From the NCBI RefSeq assembly GCF_009857745.1, contig NZ_WWEN01000002.1:186001-250000 (forward strand): DNA of 64,000 nt, given 5' to 3'. The notes below the pieces were generated by a model. That model saw nothing but the letters and a program-made list of their open reading frames with translations, did no database searches and was not told the origin of the DNA. Both the position numbers and the translations under genes were made by a program. Every line of letters begins with the position of its first letter. Position 1 is the first letter of the stretch. The DNA is from Thalassovita mangrovi. GTDB taxonomy: Bacteria > Pseudomonadota > Alphaproteobacteria > Rhodobacterales > Rhodobacteraceae. Positions 20,201-29,780 of this stretch are shown in pieces.

Positions 20201-23200
20201 CCGGTATCGTCGACTGGGCCGCCGCCCGCGCGCGGATGGTGATGGCCTTCATCCTGCTGTCGCTGCTGGCGGGGGGATATGCCTATTTCGGCCTGCCCAA
20301 GGAAGGCGAACCGGATATCGAGATCCCGGCGCTTTTCGTGTCGGTCCCCTTCCCCGGCATTTCGGCGGAAGATTCCGAAACCCTGCTGGTCAAGCCGATG
20401 GAAACCGAACTGGCGGGCCTCGACGGGCTGAAGACCATGTCCTCGACCGCGTCCGAAGGCTATGCCGGGGTGGCGCTGGAATTCGAATTCGGCTGGGACA
20501 AGACCCGGGTGATGGCCGATGTGCGCGACGCCATGTCCACCGCCGAAGGCCAGTTCCCGGCCGGGGCCGATAAATATTCGGTCAACGAAATCAACTTCTC
20601 GGAATTCCCGATCCTGATCGTCAACCTGACCGGCGACGTGCCCGAACGCACCATGTACCGGGTCGCCAAGGACCTGCAGGACCGGCTGGAATCTCTCGAC
20701 TCGGTTCTGGAAGCGGGCATCGCGGGCAATCGCGATGAAATGGTCGAAGTGGTGATCGATCCGCTGCGGCTGGAATCCTACAACGTCACCGCGCAGGAAC
20801 TGATCAGCGTGGTGACCAACAACAACATGCTGGTCGCCGCCGGCGAGGTGGAAACCGAACAGGGCACCTTTTCGGTCAAGATCCCGTCCTCCTTCGACGA
20901 ACCGCGCGACATCTATTCGCTGCCCGTGAAGATCAACGGCCAGCGCGTCGTTACCCTGGGCGACCTGGCCGATATCCGGCTGACCTTCGAAGACCGCACC
21001 GGCACCGCCCGGTTCAACAGCGTGCCGACGGTGGCGCTGCAGGTGGTCAAGCGCAAGGGGTTCAACCTTCTCGACACGATCGACGAGGTGAAGGCCGAAC
21101 TGGAAACCGCGCGCGAAGACTGGCCCGAGGACCTGAAGGCGGCGGTGCGGCTTGGCACCTCGAACGACCAGGGCCGCGTCGTGGGATCGATGGTCAGCCA
21201 GCTGGAAGGCTCGGTCCTGACCGCCATCGCGCTGGTGATGATCGTGGTGCTGGCCTCGCTTGGCAGCCGCGCCGCGCTGCTGGTGGGCTTCGCGATCCCG
21301 ACCTCCTTCCTTCTGTGTTTCCTGCTGCTGGCGGCGATGGGCGTGACGATTTCCAATATCGTGATGTTCGGCCTGATCCTGGCGGTCGGGATGCTGGTCG
21401 ACGGTGCCATCGTGGTGGTGGAATATGCCGACAAGCGGATCAATGACGGCGTCGGCCCGATGCACGCCTATGTCGAGGCCGCCAAGCGGATGTTCTGGCC
21501 GGTGGTCAGCTCCACCGCGACCACGCTTTGCGCCTTCCTGCCGATGCTGTTCTGGCCCGGCGTGGCGGGCGAATTCATGGGGATGCTGCCGATCACGCTG
21601 ATCTTCGTGCTGACGGCGTCGCTGGTGGTGGCGCTGATCTACCTGCCGGTGATGGGCGGGGTGTCGGGGCGGCTGAGCCGCAAGTTCCACCAGATGTCCG
21701 AGTTCCTCAAGCGCAAGCTGCCCTGGGTGGTGCGCGCGGCGCTGGTGCCGGTGGCGATGCTGGTCATGTTCTCCGGCGCGATGCAGGTGCTGAACCCGAA
21801 CTACCTGTTCCAACTGGGCGATGCGGGACTCGCATCGCTGTTTGTGGGCGGGGTGATCTTCATCCTGGGCGCCTTCGCCGCCTCGGTCACGCTGCAGGCC
21901 GCTGAAATCCAGTGGGGCCGGCGCAAGATCAGGGTCGGCCATCGCCGCACCGGTTTCGGCTGGGTGATCAAGGCCATCGTCGGCAACCCGGTGATGCCGC
22001 TGGTCGCCGTCGTGGCGGTGGGCTTCGTGGTGATGAACGTCTTCAGCTACTACGGCGAACACAACAAGGGCACCGAATTCTTCGTCGAATCCGAACCGGA
22101 ACAGGCGATCGTCTATGTCCGCGCGCGCGGCAACCTGTCGCTGACCGAAAAGGACGCGCTGGTGCAGCAGGCCGAAGACATCGTGCTGGCCCATCCCGGC
22201 GTGCTGAACGCCTTTTCCTTCGCCGGCGAAGGCGGGCTGAAGAACAACACCGGCGGGGCGCAGCCGCCGGTCGACACGATCGGGCAAATCCAGCTGGAAA
22301 CCATTCCGTGGGAAGACCGCTCGGGCCGGCCCGATCTGGACGGCGATATCATCCTGAAGGAACTGACCCAGGCGCTGGAACAGATCCCCGGCATCAAGAT
22401 CGAAATCCTCGCCCAGGCGCGCGGCCCGGCCTCGGCCAAGCCGGTGCATCTGCGGCTGAAGGGCGACAATTGGGACGACCTGAAGACCGCCACCGACCTC
22501 GCCCGCACCCGGTTCGAACAGACCGAGGGGCTGGACCTGATCGAGGACACCCTGCCCCTGCCCGGCATCGACTGGCAGATCGACGTGGACGTGGAAAAGG
22601 CCGGCCGCTACGGCGCCGACGTGGCGACGGTGGGCGCGATGGTGCAGCTGGTCACCCGCGGCATCCTGCTCGATACGATGCGGGTGGAAAGCTCGGACGA
22701 GGAAATCGACATCCGCGTGCGGCTGCCGGAAAAGGACCGGGTGCTGTCGACGCTGGACACGCTGAAGGTGCGCACCAGCGACGGGTTGGTGCCGCTGGCC
22801 AATTTCGTCACCCGCCAGCCGGTGCCGAAACTGGCGACGATCAGCCGGGTCGACCAGAAGCGTTATTTCGACGTCAAGGCGGCGGTGACTGCCGGTCTGA
22901 CCAAGACAACGACCGATGACAGCGGCAACGAGGTGACCGAGCCGATCAACGCCAATGAACGGATCGAAACCCTGACCAAATGGCTGAACACCGATCCGCT
23001 GCCCGCCGGCATCACATGGGAATGGACCGGCGACCAGGACGATCAAGCGGAAAGCCAGGCCTTCCTCGGCACCGCCTTCGGCGCGGCCTTGGCGCTGATG
23101 TTCATCATCCTGCTGGCGCAGTTCAACAGCTTCTACAACTCGGCACTGGTGCTGCTGGCGGTAGTGCTGTCCACCGCCGGGGTGCTGATCGGCATGCTGG

Positions 23201-23784
23201 TGATGGATCAGACCTTTTCGATCATCATGACCGGCACCGGGGTGGTGGCGCTGGCCGGGATCGTGGTGAACAACAATATCGTCCTGATCGACACCTATCA
23301 GGAATATTCCGCCTACATGCCGCGGATCGAAGCGATCGTGAAAACCGCCGAGGACCGGATTCGCCCGGTGCTGCTGACCACGGTGACCACGATGGCCGGT
23401 CTGGCGCCGATGATGTTCGGCCTGTCGCTGGATTTCATCCAGGGCGGCTACAGCATCGACAGCCCGACCGCTTTGTGGTGGAAACAGCTGGCCACGGCGG
23501 TGGTGTTCGGGCTGGGCATCGCCACGGTGCTGACGCTGGTCTTCACCCCGGCGATGCTGGCGATCCGGGTTTGGTTCAACACCTATCTGCGCTGGATCGC
23601 ACGGGCGCTGGCGGCGCTGTCGATGGGCCGCGCCAGCCGCGCCGCCCGCGACCTGGCGCTGGCCCGCGCGGCACGCAAGCTGAAGGCGCCGGAAATCATC
23701 TGGGATGATGACATGCCGGACCCGTTCGATGCCCCGGACAGCGGCAAAAGCGGCCCCGGACAGAAGCTGAAAGCGGCGGAATAA
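20197..23784 (+). CDS. RND efflux transporter permease with central extra membrane segment
   Basis: A 1195-residue inner-membrane proton-driven pump of the AcrB/MexF type. Characteristic parts are the first helix, the PGISAEDSETLLVKPMETEL porter segment, the helix-4 motif GMLVDGAIVVVEY with Asp402, and in the second half ALAGIVVNNNIVLID. The usual Asp-Asp pair is Asp-Gly here, as in some metal or divergent RND pumps. The protein is about 150 residues longer than usual: two extra hydrophobic segments (about 508-568) precede the seventh canonical helix, and there is a charged Ala/Arg-rich C-terminal tail. The substrate is unknown. Confidence 0.93.
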   Translation: MTGIVDWAAARARMVMAFILLSLLAGGYAYFGLPKEGEPDIEIPALFVSVPFPGISAEDSETLLVKPMETELAGLDGLKTMSSTASEGYAGVALEFEFGWDKTRVMADVRDAMSTAEGQFPAGADKYSVNEINFSEFPILIVNLTGDVPERTMYRVAKDLQDRLESLDSVLEAGIAGNRDEMVEVVIDPLRLESYNVTAQELISVVTNNNMLVAAGEVETEQGTFSVKIPSSFDEPRDIYSLPVKINGQRVVTLGDLADIRLTFEDRTGTARFNSVPTVALQVVKRKGFNLLDTIDEVKAELETAREDWPEDLKAAVRLGTSNDQGRVVGSMVSQLEGSVLTAIALVMIVVLASLGSRAALLVGFAIPTSFLLCFLLLAAMGVTISNIVMFGLILAVGMLVDGAIVVVEYADKRINDGVGPMHAYVEAAKRMFWPVVSSTATTLCAFLPMLFWPGVAGEFMGMLPITLIFVLTASLVVALIYLPVMGGVSGRLSRKFHQMSEFLKRKLPWVVRAALVPVAMLVMFSGAMQVLNPNYLFQLGDAGLASLFVGGVIFILGAFAASVTLQAAEIQWGRRKIRVGHRRTGFGWVIKAIVGNPVMPLVAVVAVGFVVMNVFSYYGEHNKGTEFFVESEPEQAIVYVRARGNLSLTEKDALVQQAEDIVLAHPGVLNAFSFAGEGGLKNNTGGAQPPVDTIGQIQLETIPWEDRSGRPDLDGDIILKELTQALEQIPGIKIEILAQARGPASAKPVHLRLKGDNWDDLKTATDLARTRFEQTEGLDLIEDTLPLPGIDWQIDVDVEKAGRYGADVATVGAMVQLVTRGILLDTMRVESSDEEIDIRVRLPEKDRVLSTLDTLKVRTSDGLVPLANFVTRQPVPKLATISRVDQKRYFDVKAAVTAGLTKTTTDDSGNEVTEPINANERIETLTKWLNTDPLPAGITWEWTGDQDDQAESQAFLGTAFGAALALMFIILLAQFNSFYNSALVLLAVVLSTAGVLIGMLVMDQTFSIIMTGTGVVALAGIVVNNNIVLIDTYQEYSAYMPRIEAIVKTAEDRIRPVLLTTVTTMAGLAPMMFGLSLDFIQGGYSIDSPTALWWKQLATAVVFGLGIATVLTLVFTPAMLAIRVWFNTYLRWIARALAALSMGRASRAARDLALARAARKLKAPEIIWDDDMPDPFDAPDSGKSGPGQKLKAAE

Positions 23785-23830
23785 GGCGGCCCGACACCCC
23801 CCTTCCCGCTCACAACTGAACCGCAATCAG

Positions 23831-23862
23831 ACGCGGCCCCGGTCCTCCGGGGCCGCGTTTTT
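23831..23862 (+). terminator. Rho-independent terminator of the RND operon
   Basis: A perfect 12-base stem starting ACGCGGCCCCGG with a TCCT loop, running into a run of five T residues. It begins 47 bases after the permease stop codon. Confidence 0.93.
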
Positions 23863-23961
23863 GCGTACATGTTCGAATTTCGTTCCCGATTCACGCCTGC
23901 TTAAGAAATTCCGATTAATCACAAATTTTATATTTCTACTTTTATAAGAGAGAGCGCTGCC

Positions 23962-25014
23962 ATGTTCGCCTTGACCGTATTGCCGCTGCTGCTTGGGATT
24001 CTGCTGGTCGATTTCGGAGCCGCGGACGGGACCGATCCCGACGAAGACGACAATTTCACCGGCACCGAAGAAGACGACCGGTTCCTCGCGATGGGCAATG
24101 ACAACGACCTGACGATCTTTGCCCACGAAGGCGACGATGTGATCCGCACCGGCGACGGCAATAACGAAATCCAGGCTGCCGAGGGCGCGGATTCGATCGA
24201 TTCCGGCGATGGCAACGACCTGATCTTCGGCGGTGCCGGCAATGACGACCTGAACGGCGGCGGTGGCGACGACACGATCGATGGCGGCGACGGCGACGAC
24301 CTGCTGGAGGCGGACAGTGGCGACAATATCATCGACGGCGGCGCCGGTAACGACCGGGTCAAGACCGGCGATGGCGATGACCAGATCACCACCGATGACG
24401 GTGAAGACACGGTGACGGCGGGCGGCGGCAACGACCTGATCGATCTGGGCGAAGGCGACGATCGCTGGCTCGACAACCTGCTGGATCACGACCTGGCGGC
24501 GGATGACAACGATACCGTTTCGGGCGGCGACGGCCGCGACCTGCTGACCTCCTACCAGGGGGCGGACCGGATCGATGGCGGCGACGGCGACGACCGGATC
24601 GTCGCCCGCGACCTGCAGTTCGACGAAGACCGCAATCCGCTGGCGGACGCCCCCGACACGCTGAACGGCGGTGCCGGCGACGATTTCATCCGCAGCGACG
24701 ACGGCGATATCGTGACAGGCGGCGAAGGCGCCGACCGGTTCTGCGTCTGCGTCAACCAGGACCCGCGGCTGGTGCAGGACAGCAGCGATGCCGAAACCGT
24801 CACCATCACCGATTTCGATCCCGAAAACGAAACCGTCCGCATCACCCTGATCGGCGGGCTGGAATTCGATTTCGACGAAATCTCGGCGGTGGAAGACGCC
24901 GATGGCGGCGGCATCACCCTGGTCGCCGAGGATATCGAATTCCTGCATCTGCTGGGCGTCAGCTTCGACCAGCTGACGCCGGAAAACCTGACCGTGCGGG
25001 TGCTGGCGGGCTGA
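23962..25014 (+). CDS. RTX-repeat calcium-binding protein with hydrophobic N-terminus (copy 1)
   Basis: A 350-residue acidic protein. The first 16 residues after Met are hydrophobic with no lysine or arginine, followed by an Asp/Glu-rich stretch. Residues of about 35-260 are RTX nonapeptides (GGxGxDxxx, for example GGAGNDDLNGGGGDDTIDGG) that form calcium-binding beta rolls. The C-terminal part has TITDFDPENETV and ends in QLTPENLTVRVLAG, which recurs in copy 2. RTX proteins normally leave the cell by type I secretion, but no such transporter is adjacent. The 90 bases before the ATG are A/T-rich. Function is unknown. Confidence 0.85.
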   Translation: MFALTVLPLLLGILLVDFGAADGTDPDEDDNFTGTEEDDRFLAMGNDNDLTIFAHEGDDVIRTGDGNNEIQAAEGADSIDSGDGNDLIFGGAGNDDLNGGGGDDTIDGGDGDDLLEADSGDNIIDGGAGNDRVKTGDGDDQITTDDGEDTVTAGGGNDLIDLGEGDDRWLDNLLDHDLAADDNDTVSGGDGRDLLTSYQGADRIDGGDGDDRIVARDLQFDEDRNPLADAPDTLNGGAGDDFIRSDDGDIVTGGEGADRFCVCVNQDPRLVQDSSDAETVTITDFDPENETVRITLIGGLEFDFDEISAVEDADGGGITLVAEDIEFLHLLGVSFDQLTPENLTVRVLAG

Positions 25015-25228
25015 GGCTTCATGGCGCGCCTCGGGCCCCGGCGCGTCACAGGATGCCGGGTCGCGTAAAATTCACCGCGGGCCGAAGCCGGTCCGGCGCA
25101 AAGCCCTATCGATTTCAACAATAAGCCAGCATCATCGCCATTGTTAACCGCGCAATGAGAAGTAGAAATTTACTGTTTGAATTCTCTGTTTTCGGGGATA
25201 AAAAAACCGAAACCTACAGGAATTTCAG

Positions 25229-26320
25229 ATGCTTGCTATTGTACTTATGTCCCTACTGGGAACCTATGCAACTTGGACGATCGTCGACGAGATGGGAAAC
25301 GACGACAATGACGACGACAACGTCGTCGACAATATCGACGACGCGACCGATCCCAAGGAAACCCTGATCGGGACGGATGAAGATGACCGGTTCATGGAAT
25401 TCGAAAACAACGATGACCTGCTCATTCGGTCCGGCGATGGAAATGACGTGATCCGTACCGGCGATGGCGACAATACGGTCCGGGCCGATGCAGGTCATGA
25501 TACGGTCGACACCGGCGAAGGTGACGATCTGATCTATGGCGGGCTGGGGGATGACGACCTGAATGCCTATGGCGGCGACAACACCGTTTATGGCGGTTAC
25601 GGCGACGACCTGATCATGACGGAGGGCGGCAACGACTTTGTCGACGGTGGTCAGAACAACGACGAGATATCATCGGGCGAAGGCGATGACACCGTTTATG
25701 CCGGCGACGGTTCGGACAGCGTAATCACCGATATGGGTGATGACATTGTCGATCTCGGAGAGGGAGCCGACCGTTGGCATGATGGCGCAGATGGCGCTCT
25801 GTTCGTGTCGGGCAATGATACCGTCCTGGGCGGAGACGGCGATGATATTCTGCTATCCCATTCCGGCTCCGACAGTTTGAGCGGAGGAGAAGGCTATGAC
25901 CGTTTGCAATCGCGTGAATCCGCCTTCGACATTGGCTCGGTTACAGCGCTCGAAGCCGACACGCTTGATGGCGGCGACGGGAACGATTCCATTTTTGCCG
26001 ATACGGGCGACATGATAACCGGCGGCGAAGGCGAAGATTATTTCTCCGTCTTCCATTTTCCCACCGACGGCATCGACGCTTCGGCGGAAGGTTTGTCGAC
26101 CGCCGCGACGATTACCGACTTTGACCCCGAAACGGAAATCGTCAGTTTGGTCTTCCCCGTCGGCACCGACATATCCTTCGACGGTCTGAGCTTCGAAGAA
26201 GCCGAAGGAGGTTTGTGGGTGACTACAACAGAGGGTGGAACGGAATTGCTGTATCTTCAAAACGTGGCAGCGGCCCAAATCACCCCGGACAATCTGACAA
26301 TCACCGTCCAAATTCAGTAA
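25229..26320 (+). CDS. RTX-repeat calcium-binding protein with hydrophobic N-terminus (copy 2)
   Basis: A 363-residue paralogue of the preceding gene with the same plan: hydrophobic N-terminus without a positive charge (MLAIVLMSLLGTYATW), an Asp/Asn-rich stretch (NDDNDDDNVVDN), RTX nonapeptides over about residues 55-270, and a C-terminal segment TITDFDPETEIV ending QITPDNLTITVQIQ. AGGA lies about 8 bases before the ATG. Codon use looks more A/T-tolerant than in copy 1, so the two may differ in age. It ends 20 bases from the convergent ABC transporter gene. Function is unknown. Confidence 0.85.
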   Translation: MLAIVLMSLLGTYATWTIVDEMGNDDNDDDNVVDNIDDATDPKETLIGTDEDDRFMEFENNDDLLIRSGDGNDVIRTGDGDNTVRADAGHDTVDTGEGDDLIYGGLGDDDLNAYGGDNTVYGGYGDDLIMTEGGNDFVDGGQNNDEISSGEGDDTVYAGDGSDSVITDMGDDIVDLGEGADRWHDGADGALFVSGNDTVLGGDGDDILLSHSGSDSLSGGEGYDRLQSRESAFDIGSVTALEADTLDGGDGNDSIFADTGDMITGGEGEDYFSVFHFPTDGIDASAEGLSTAATITDFDPETEIVSLVFPVGTDISFDGLSFEEAEGGLWVTTTEGGTELLYLQNVAAAQITPDNLTITVQIQ

Positions 26321-26339
26321 TCGCCCGTACGGAGGCGGG

Positions 26340-28163
26340 CTAGGCCGCCTCCTGCTCGCTTGCCTGGCGCTGCCACAGGAAGGCATAGCGCCCCTGCCGC
26401 TCCAACAGCTCGGCGTGGGTGCCGGTTTCCACGATCTCGCCCTTTTCCAGCACCACGATGCGGTCGGCATCGGCGATGGTGGACAGCCGGTGCGCGATGG
26501 TGATCACCGTACGCCCCTGCCCGGCCCGCGCCAGCGCGCCCTGGATTTCCTGTTCGGTCTCGGTGTCGAGCGCCGAGGTCGCCTCGTCCAGCAGCAGGAT
26601 CGGCGGGTTCTTCAGCAGGGTGCGGGCAATGCCCACCCGCTGCTTTTCGCCGCCCGACAGTTTCAGCCCGCGTTCGCCCACCGTGGTGTCATAGCCCTGC
26701 GGCAGGGCGGAGATGAAATCGTGGATCTGGGCGGCCCTGGCGGCGGCCTCGATTTCCTCTTGGCTGGCGCCGTCGCGGCCATAGGCGATGTTGTAGCGGA
26801 TGGTGTCGTTGAACAGCACCGTGTCCTGCGGCACCACGCCGATCATGTCGTGCAGGCTGTCCTGTGTCACGTCGCGCACGTCCTGCCCGTCGATCCGCAC
26901 AGCCCCGTCCACCACGTCGTAGAACCGGAACAGCAGCCGCCCGATGGTCGATTTGCCCGACCCCGAGGACCCGACGATGGCCACGGTCTTGCCCGGTTCC
27001 ACCGTCAGGCTGATGCCGTGCAGGATCGGCCGTTCGGCGTCGTAGCCAAAGACCACATTGTCCAGCTCGACCTGCCCGCCCGTGACCTTCAGCGCCGGTG
27101 CGCCGGGCTTGTCGGTCACCTCGGCGGGCTGTTCCAGCAGATCGAACATTTCGCCCATATCGACCAGCGCCTGGCGGATTTCGCGATAGACCGAGCCGAG
27201 GAAGTTCAGCGGCATGGTGATCTGGATCATGTAGGCGTTAACCATGACGAAATCGCCCACCGTCAGGTCGCCCTTCTGCACGCCGATGGCCGCCATCACC
27301 ATCACCGCGGCCAGACCGCTGGTGATCAACAGCGCCTGGCCGAAATTCAGGAAGGCCAGCGAATAGGCCGTCTTCAGCGCCGCCCGCGAATAGGCCTGCA
27401 TCGCGCCATCATAGCGCGCGGCCTCGCGCGCCTCGGCGCCGAAATATTTAACCGTTTCGAAATTCAGCAGGCTGTCGATCGCCTTCTGATTGGCGTCGGT
27501 GTCCTGGTCGTTCATTTCCCGCCGCAGCTTCACCCGCCATTCGGTCACCTTGAAGGTGAACCAGACGTAAATCGCGATGGTCAGAACGACAACGGCCAGA
27601 TACCAGACGTCGAACAGGTAAAACAGGATGCCCGCGATCAGCAGCAGTTCCAGCACCAGCGGCCCGATGGAAAACAGCAGGAAGCGCAGCAGGAATTCCA
27701 CCCCCTTCACGCCGCGTTCGATGATCCGGGACAGCCCACCGGTCTTGCGGGTGATGTGGTAACGCATCGACAGCCGGTGAATATGGACGAAGGTTTCCAG
27801 CGCCAACTTGCGCAGCGCCCGCTGGCCGACGGCGGCGAAGATCGCATCGCGCAACTGTTGGAACCCGTTCGACATCAGCCGCGCCAGACCATAGGCCAGC
27901 GTCAGCCCGACCGCGCCAAGCGCCAGGTCGGGCACGCCTTTGGCGCCCAACGCATCGACCGCCTGCTTGTAGAGGATCGGGGTATAGACCGCCACCAGCT
28001 TGGACAGCAGCAGCGCCACCATGGCAAACACCACCCGGCGCTTGACCCAGGCATGCGCCGGATCGGCGGGCCACAGATAGGGCGCGACGCGCCGGATCGT
28101 GCGCCAGCCGGATTGCCGTTCGTTATTCAGGGTGGCATCACTATGGGGGGCTGCACGCCGCAT
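26340..28163 (-). CDS. Atm1-type ABC exporter (fused permease and ATPase)
   Basis: A 607-residue half-transporter: six membrane helices in the first 330 residues and a C-terminal ATPase with Walker [10 protein letters not shown], signature [16 protein letters not shown] and Walker [13 protein letters not shown]. The N-terminal start ([15 protein letters not shown]) and [20 protein letters not shown] are typical of the Atm1/ABCB7 family, which exports glutathione-linked sulfur or metal conjugates and supports iron-sulfur protein maturation or metal detoxification. It works as a homodimer. It is convergent with the RTX genes and stands alone. Confidence 0.92.
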   Translation of the reverse strand: MRRAAPHSDATLNNERQSGWRTIRRVAPYLWPADPAHAWVKRRVVFAMVALLLSKLVAVYTPILYKQAVDALGAKGVPDLALGAVGLTLAYGLARLMSNGFQQLRDAIFAAVGQRALRKLALETFVHIHRLSMRYHITRKTGGLSRIIERGVKGVEFLLRFLLFSIGPLVLELLLIAGILFYLFDVWYLAVVVLTIAIYVWFTFKVTEWRVKLRREMNDQDTDANQKAIDSLLNFETVKYFGAEAREAARYDGAMQAYSRAALKTAYSLAFLNFGQALLITSGLAAVMVMAAIGVQKGDLTVGDFVMVNAYMIQITMPLNFLGSVYREIRQALVDMGEMFDLLEQPAEVTDKPGAPALKVTGGQVELDNVVFGYDAERPILHGISLTVEPGKTVAIVGSSGSGKSTIGRLLFRFYDVVDGAVRIDGQDVRDVTQDSLHDMIGVVPQDTVLFNDTIRYNIAYGRDGASQEEIEAAARAAQIHDFISALPQGYDTTVGERGLKLSGGEKQRVGIARTLLKNPPILLLDEATSALDTETEQEIQGALARAGQGRTVITIAHRLSTIADADRIVVLEKGEIVETGTHAELLERQGRYAFLWQRQASEQEAA

Positions 28164-28258
28164 CGCTCGATCCTCTATCCGCTCGGAAGCCTAGAAATAG
28201 GCCCCCCGCCAGCGGATTGCCAGCGGGAAAGCCCATCGATCTGCGTGTTCCGGCGGGA

Positions 28259-29680
28259 TCAGTCGCGCGGGATTTCAAACACCTGGCCGGGATAGATCAG
28301 GTCGGGGTCGCGGATCAGGTCGCGGTTGGCCTCGAACAGGCGGACATAGAGCAAACCCTCGCCATATTGTTCGCGCGCGATGGCCCACAGCGTGTTGCCC
28401 GGCTGGATCGTCACCACCCGGATCGGCGCGGCTGCCCCGGCCTGATCCGCGCCGGCTTGCTGCGCCTGCGCGGCTTCGGCGGCGGCGACCTTTTCGGGCG
28501 CTTCGCGCTTGAACGGGGTTTCGATACGCGCGGTGACCTTGCCCGCCGCGTCGATCTGATCGATCCGCAGCGTGTAGATCCCCGGTTCCACATCGGTCAG
28601 CCGGGTGGTCCACAGACCGGCCTCGCCGATCGCGGCGGTGGCGCGAGCGCTGTTGTTCAGATAGGTGCGGATATTCGCCCCGCCTGCCCCGCGCCCGGTC
28701 AGTTCGACCGCGCCGCCATCGCCATAGCTGATCGCGTCAAGCACCAGATCGAAAGGCGCGGTGCCGGTCTGGGCGGGCTGGATGACGCTGACGCCGTCCT
28801 TGCCGGCCAGCAGCACGGCGGGTGCTGCCGGTTCCTGTTCGACAGCGGGTTCTACGGCACTGTCATTCGTTGCGGTTTCCGTTGCGGTTTCAACAGGTTG
28901 CGGCGCTTCTTCGGTCACGGTCGCCGTCGCGGTTTCGACCGGTTCCTTGGCCGGTGTGTCCGCTGCGCTGTCTGCGGATGCCGCTTCGCTGACCGGTGCC
29001 GCGTCGGCCGTTTCGGCCGGGGCGGTTTCGGCAACCGGCGTTGCGGCCTGTTCCACCTGCGGTTCGGCTGCGGCCACGACCACCGGTTTCACCGGCGCGA
29101 TGATCACCTGATCTTCCGAGGCGACGCGCGCCTCTCCCGCGTGCAGCAGCAGCGACATCAGCCGCGGCGCTTCGGACGGGTCCAGGGACAGGAAGGCGGT
29201 GAACTTGCCGTCCGATCCCGGCTCGGCGCTGGCGATGACGCCCCGGTCCAGCAGAATTTCCACCAGTTCGCCATTCGCGGTCCCCGCGACCAGCGTGTTG
29301 CCGTCGGATTCGACCCGCACCACGTCGAAGCTGGGCGCGGCGGGCAGCGGCGCGGCTTCGGGTTCGGGCGCCGCTTCGGGGGCAGCCGCGGCGACCGGTG
29401 CGGCTTCGGGCGCCGCTTCGGCAGGTTCCGCGACCTCTTCGGCGGGCGCTTGCGCCTCAGTGGCGGGTTCGGTCACCGGCGCGGGTTGCTCTGCCGCCTC
29501 GGTTGCGGTTTCGACGGGCTGTTGCGCCGCCGGTTCGGATACCGGCTGAACCGGCGCTTCGGCCTGGTCTTCGCTGTCGAACAGGCCCAAACCATACGCC
29601 GCCGCCAAAGCCGCCACGACAAGCCCCGCGGCACCTAAAATCAGGGTCTGGCTGCTGGCCAGTCCGGAATTCTTCGTCAT
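28259..29680 (-). CDS. Membrane-anchored LysM-domain protein with long Ala/Pro/Glu-rich linker
   Basis: A 473-residue protein with one N-terminal membrane helix (about 11-30), a low-complexity region rich in Ala, Pro, Glu, Val and Thr (about 35-260, interrupted by a folded segment near 100-170), a further folded region with GVYTLRIDQID-type sequence, and a C-terminal LysM domain (IQPGNTLWAIAREQYGEG to IYPGQVFEIPRD). LysM binds peptidoglycan, so the protein probably spans from the inner membrane to the wall. The ATG at 29680 has AAAGGA at the right distance. Divergent from the LOG-family gene. Exact role unknown. Confidence 0.87.
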   Translation of the reverse strand: MTKNSGLASSQTLILGAAGLVVAALAAAYGLGLFDSEDQAEAPVQPVSEPAAQQPVETATEAAEQPAPVTEPATEAQAPAEEVAEPAEAAPEAAPVAAAAPEAAPEPEAAPLPAAPSFDVVRVESDGNTLVAGTANGELVEILLDRGVIASAEPGSDGKFTAFLSLDPSEAPRLMSLLLHAGEARVASEDQVIIAPVKPVVVAAAEPQVEQAATPVAETAPAETADAAPVSEAASADSAADTPAKEPVETATATVTEEAPQPVETATETATNDSAVEPAVEQEPAAPAVLLAGKDGVSVIQPAQTGTAPFDLVLDAISYGDGGAVELTGRGAGGANIRTYLNNSARATAAIGEAGLWTTRLTDVEPGIYTLRIDQIDAAGKVTARIETPFKREAPEKVAAAEAAQAQQAGADQAGAAAPIRVVTIQPGNTLWAIAREQYGEGLLYVRLFEANRDLIRDPDLIYPGQVFEIPRD

Positions 29681-29780
29681 CTTTTTCCTTTCAGCCCGCC
29701 CACATCCCCTTTGGCGGTTGAGCGACCATAGCAACAAGGGTATCACGGGTCAAAAGCATGTTTGCCCAAGGAAAATCAAG

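Noticed and set aside
20179-23826. Open frame of 1215 residues on the - strand
   Set aside because: It is antisense to the RND permease. Its translation is rich in His, Arg, Gly and Asp without any recognisable domain, as expected for the shadow of a GC-rich gene.
24100-24760. Periodic DNA repeats in the RTX genes, possibly a CRISPR or minisatellite
   Set aside because: The repeats are translated in frame as GGxGxDxxx nonapeptides and vary at the DNA level, and there are no spacers of even length. They are coding repeats.
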